From assembly GCA_003543115.1 (NCBI GenBank), contig DPJH01000027.1, positions 1-13,996 on the forward strand: a stretch of 13,996 nucleotides of DNA. Reading direction: 5' to 3'. Position 1 is the first letter of the stretch; every line of letters starts with the position of its first letter. The notes beneath the pieces are model-generated. The model had not been told where the DNA came from. It saw only the letters and a program-made list of their open reading frames with translations, and did no database searches. The stretch is from Candidatus Moraniibacteriota bacterium (GTDB taxonomy: Bacteria; Patescibacteriota; Minisyncoccia; Moranbacterales; UBA2206). Of this stretch, positions 12,085-13,996 are shown one piece after another. The translations under genes and the position numbers were made by a program.

Positions 12085-13963
12085 CGGATATCTGAACAAA
12101 AGAAGAATTCAAAAGGGAGTTGAAATTGAAGATTCCATAATGACCATTACGGAAAAGGAAGAGGCAATCATGGAAACTCCTTTTGAAAAACATGGACTGA
12201 AAATTATATGGCTGGTGATTGTTTTTTTGATGTCTCTTTTATTTGCCAGGGTAGCCTACCTCAGCATTATTAAGGGTTCATATTATGCTGATATTTCCAA
12301 TGGAAATAGAGTACGCTCAATTTCCATAAAAGCTCCGCGCGGAAAGATAACGGATAAGTACGGACATATTTTAGCGGGAAACATTCCTAGTATTGATGCG
12401 GTTATCATTCCGGGAGATCTGCCTGAAAGCAGCGAAGAAAGAAAAGTTTTAGCCGAGAAAGTATCAAGGATCTTATCGATGGATAGAGGCAATATTGAGA
12501 CGGCTATTGAAAGCCAAAATAGAAAATCACTCGATCCGGTTCTGCTTGCGGAAAATATCACTCAAGATCAGGCCCTCATCCTTCTCGAAAAAAAGAAAGA
12601 ATTAAGCGGAATTTCCACGGAAAATACAGCTATTAGAAAATATGAGGATGGAAATATTTTTTCCTCCGTCATCGGATATGAAGGAAAGATCACTAAAGAG
12701 GAAATGGACAGGAATAGCAATTATCGCATGACGGATTATATCGGAAAGACATATTTGGAAAAACAATATGAAAAACAGCTGCGGGGAGTGGCTGGAGCCA
12801 AGCGGGTAGAGGTGGATTCATTGGGGAATATAAAAAAGAACTTAGGCATCATTGATCCAAAGGCGGGCCAGGATCTGGTGCTGAATATTGATGCGGGATT
12901 GCAAAAGAAATTATTTGACAGCATCACATCGATTCTGGAAAAAACCGGAACACGCACCGCTGCAGCAGTCGCAATCGATCCGAGAAGCGGAGGCGTTTTA
13001 GCTATGGTGAATTTTCCTAATTATGACAATAATCTTTTTGCACGCGGAATTTCCAACGAAGGATACCAGTCGATCATTAAAGACAAGGATCTTCCACTTT
13101 TTAACCGAGTTATAAACGGAGAATATCCGCCCGGATCAACGATAAAGCCGGTTATTGCCGCTGCCGCCCTTTCGGAAGGAACAATCACTCCGGAAACAAT
13201 TATTGAGGGAATGGGAGGAAGCCTTAATATTGGAGGGTTTCGTTTTGGCGACTGGAAAGTGCATGGACCTAGCGATGTGCGGACAGCTATTGCCGAGAGT
13301 AATGACATTTTTTTCTACAGCATCGGGGGAGGCTATGGCAATATTCAAGGCTTGGGAATGAGTCGGATGAAAAAATATGACAATCTTTTTGGATTCGGAA
13401 ATGTAACGGGCATTGATTTGCCCGGAGAATCCAGTGGATTTATTCCGGATGAACAATGGAAACTGGAAAAATTAAAAGAAAGATGGTATATCGGAAATTC
13501 ATATCACGCATCCATTGGGCAGGGTTTCATAACAGCTACGCCGCTTCAAGTGGCAAATTTTGTTGCTGCTATCGCTAATGGCGGAACGCTCTATTCTCCA
13601 AGAATAGTCAATCAAATAAAAAATAGCGATGGAAAATCTGAAATAGTCGGTCCTGCAGTAATTAGAAAGGATTTTATTTCCGAGGAAGTCATGAGGGTTG
13701 TGCGGGAAGGCATGCGAAAAACAGTAACGGATGGAACAGCTCAGCCGTTAAAGGACATGTCAGTGAATGTCGCAGGAAAGACCGGTACGGCTCAATTTGG
13801 AAGCGAAGGCAAGACTCATGGTTGGTTTGTTTCCTTTGCTCCCTATGAAAATCCGGAAATTGCAATGGTGGTTCTTGCAGAAGGCGGCGGAGACGGGCAT
13901 TCCTCGGGAGTGCCGGTTACAAAAGAGGTATATGAATATTATTTTAGCCGGGATAACAAGTAG
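12077..13963 (+). CDS. mrdA: Penicillin-binding protein 2 (elongasome DD-transpeptidase)
   Basis: A 628-residue class B PBP that cross-links peptidoglycan in the elongasome with RodA. It has a cytoplasmic tail of about 42 residues and one membrane helix (about 43-64). The pedestal domain contains 'RSISIKAPRGKITDKYGHILA', the usual R-G-x-I-x-D-x-x-G motif. The C-terminal transpeptidase domain has all three active-site motifs: S354-T-I-K357 (nucleophile Ser354), S408-N-D410, and K568-T-G-T571. 'GQGFITATPLQVANFVAAIANGG' is also family-typical. The start at 12077 overlaps mreD by 8 nt; ATG 12170 (residue 32) is an alternative with a better purine-rich GGAAGAGG upstream, which would shorten the tail. 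rodA usually lies beside this gene; it is not in the window but could follow. Confidence 0.96.
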   Translation: MLNGYLNKRRIQKGVEIEDSIMTITEKEEAIMETPFEKHGLKIIWLVIVFLMSLLFARVAYLSIIKGSYYADISNGNRVRSISIKAPRGKITDKYGHILAGNIPSIDAVIIPGDLPESSEERKVLAEKVSRILSMDRGNIETAIESQNRKSLDPVLLAENITQDQALILLEKKKELSGISTENTAIRKYEDGNIFSSVIGYEGKITKEEMDRNSNYRMTDYIGKTYLEKQYEKQLRGVAGAKRVEVDSLGNIKKNLGIIDPKAGQDLVLNIDAGLQKKLFDSITSILEKTGTRTAAAVAIDPRSGGVLAMVNFPNYDNNLFARGISNEGYQSIIKDKDLPLFNRVINGEYPPGSTIKPVIAAAALSEGTITPETIIEGMGGSLNIGGFRFGDWKVHGPSDVRTAIAESNDIFFYSIGGGYGNIQGLGMSRMKKYDNLFGFGNVTGIDLPGESSGFIPDEQWKLEKLKERWYIGNSYHASIGQGFITATPLQVANFVAAIANGGTLYSPRIVNQIKNSDGKSEIVGPAVIRKDFISEEVMRVVREGMRKTVTDGTAQPLKDMSVNVAGKTGTAQFGSEGKTHGWFVSFAPYENPEIAMVVLAEGGGDGHSSGVPVTKEVYEYYFSRDNK

Positions 13964-13967
13964 AAAT

Positions 13968-13996
13968 ATGGTTATGAAGAAGATGAGATACATATT
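13968..13996 (+). CDS. Possible start of the next gene, cut by the window edge
   Basis: An ATG 4 nt after the mrdA stop opens a frame reading M-V-M-K-K-M-R-Y-I up to the edge. The basic start with several Met and the tight spacing suit a further operon member; rodA would be the natural neighbour, but nine residues cannot identify it. The second or third ATG could equally be the start. Confidence 0.35.

Noticed and set aside
1..13996. CRISPR array, insertion sequence, prophage or tRNA gene
   Set aside because: No regularly spaced repeats, transposase, integrase or phage structural frames were seen, and no tRNA cloverleaf was recognised by eye.
1..13996. Alternative genetic code with TGA as Gly (as in Gracilibacteria/SR1)
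   Set aside because: TGA acts as a normal stop (402-404, for example) and the long genes contain no in-frame TGA.

Overview
The window is AT-rich bacterial DNA using the standard code: TGG encodes Trp and no real gene reads through TGA. Genes are tightly packed, 5' leaders are short and A/T-rich and mostly lack a Shine-Dalgarno (SD) sequence, and a compact cell-shape operon sits next to small nucleotide-handling enzymes and short hypothetical genes. This resembles a small-genome Patescibacteria/CPR bacterium, perhaps of the Parcubacteria group. That placement is inferred from style; no rRNA or ribosomal protein gene is present to fix it.

Left part (1-5502, + strand). After a hairpin terminator for something upstream come an amphi-Trp domain protein, an EamA-like transporter, a large soluble family-2-type glycosyltransferase with coiled-coil flanks, and a run of small enzymes: flavodoxin-like protein, Nudix hydrolase, Ham1/ITPA-type NTP pyrophosphatase and CYTH phosphatase. 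The Ham1 gene is broken in this sequence by one extra A in an A8 run; removing it restores a 182-residue protein that fills the apparent gap before the CYTH gene. The Nudix gene is bracketed by an exact 19-nt repeat.

Middle part (5503-6600, - strand). Two short genes of unknown function form separate transcription units. Each has its own strong intrinsic terminator, a GGAGG-N4-ATG start and a TTGACA-based upstream region. Their upstream regions share the layout TTGACA-N16-TARGCT-N7-TACT. They stand out from the SD-poor + strand genes around them and are the least explained part of the window.

Right part (6600-13996, + strand). A near-consensus extended -10 lies 6 nt before the ATG of a seven-Asp-box lipoprotein, which suggests a leaderless transcript. 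It is followed by frr (ribosome recycling factor) and rseP (site-2 protease), and then a 13-bp terminator. A TTGACA-N17-TATTAT promoter then starts the elongasome operon mreB-mreC-mreD-mrdA (PBP2), and a further reading frame begins at the right edge. MreB filaments, MreC/MreD and the PBP2 transpeptidase together direct side-wall peptidoglycan synthesis, so this organism makes a wall and is probably rod-shaped.
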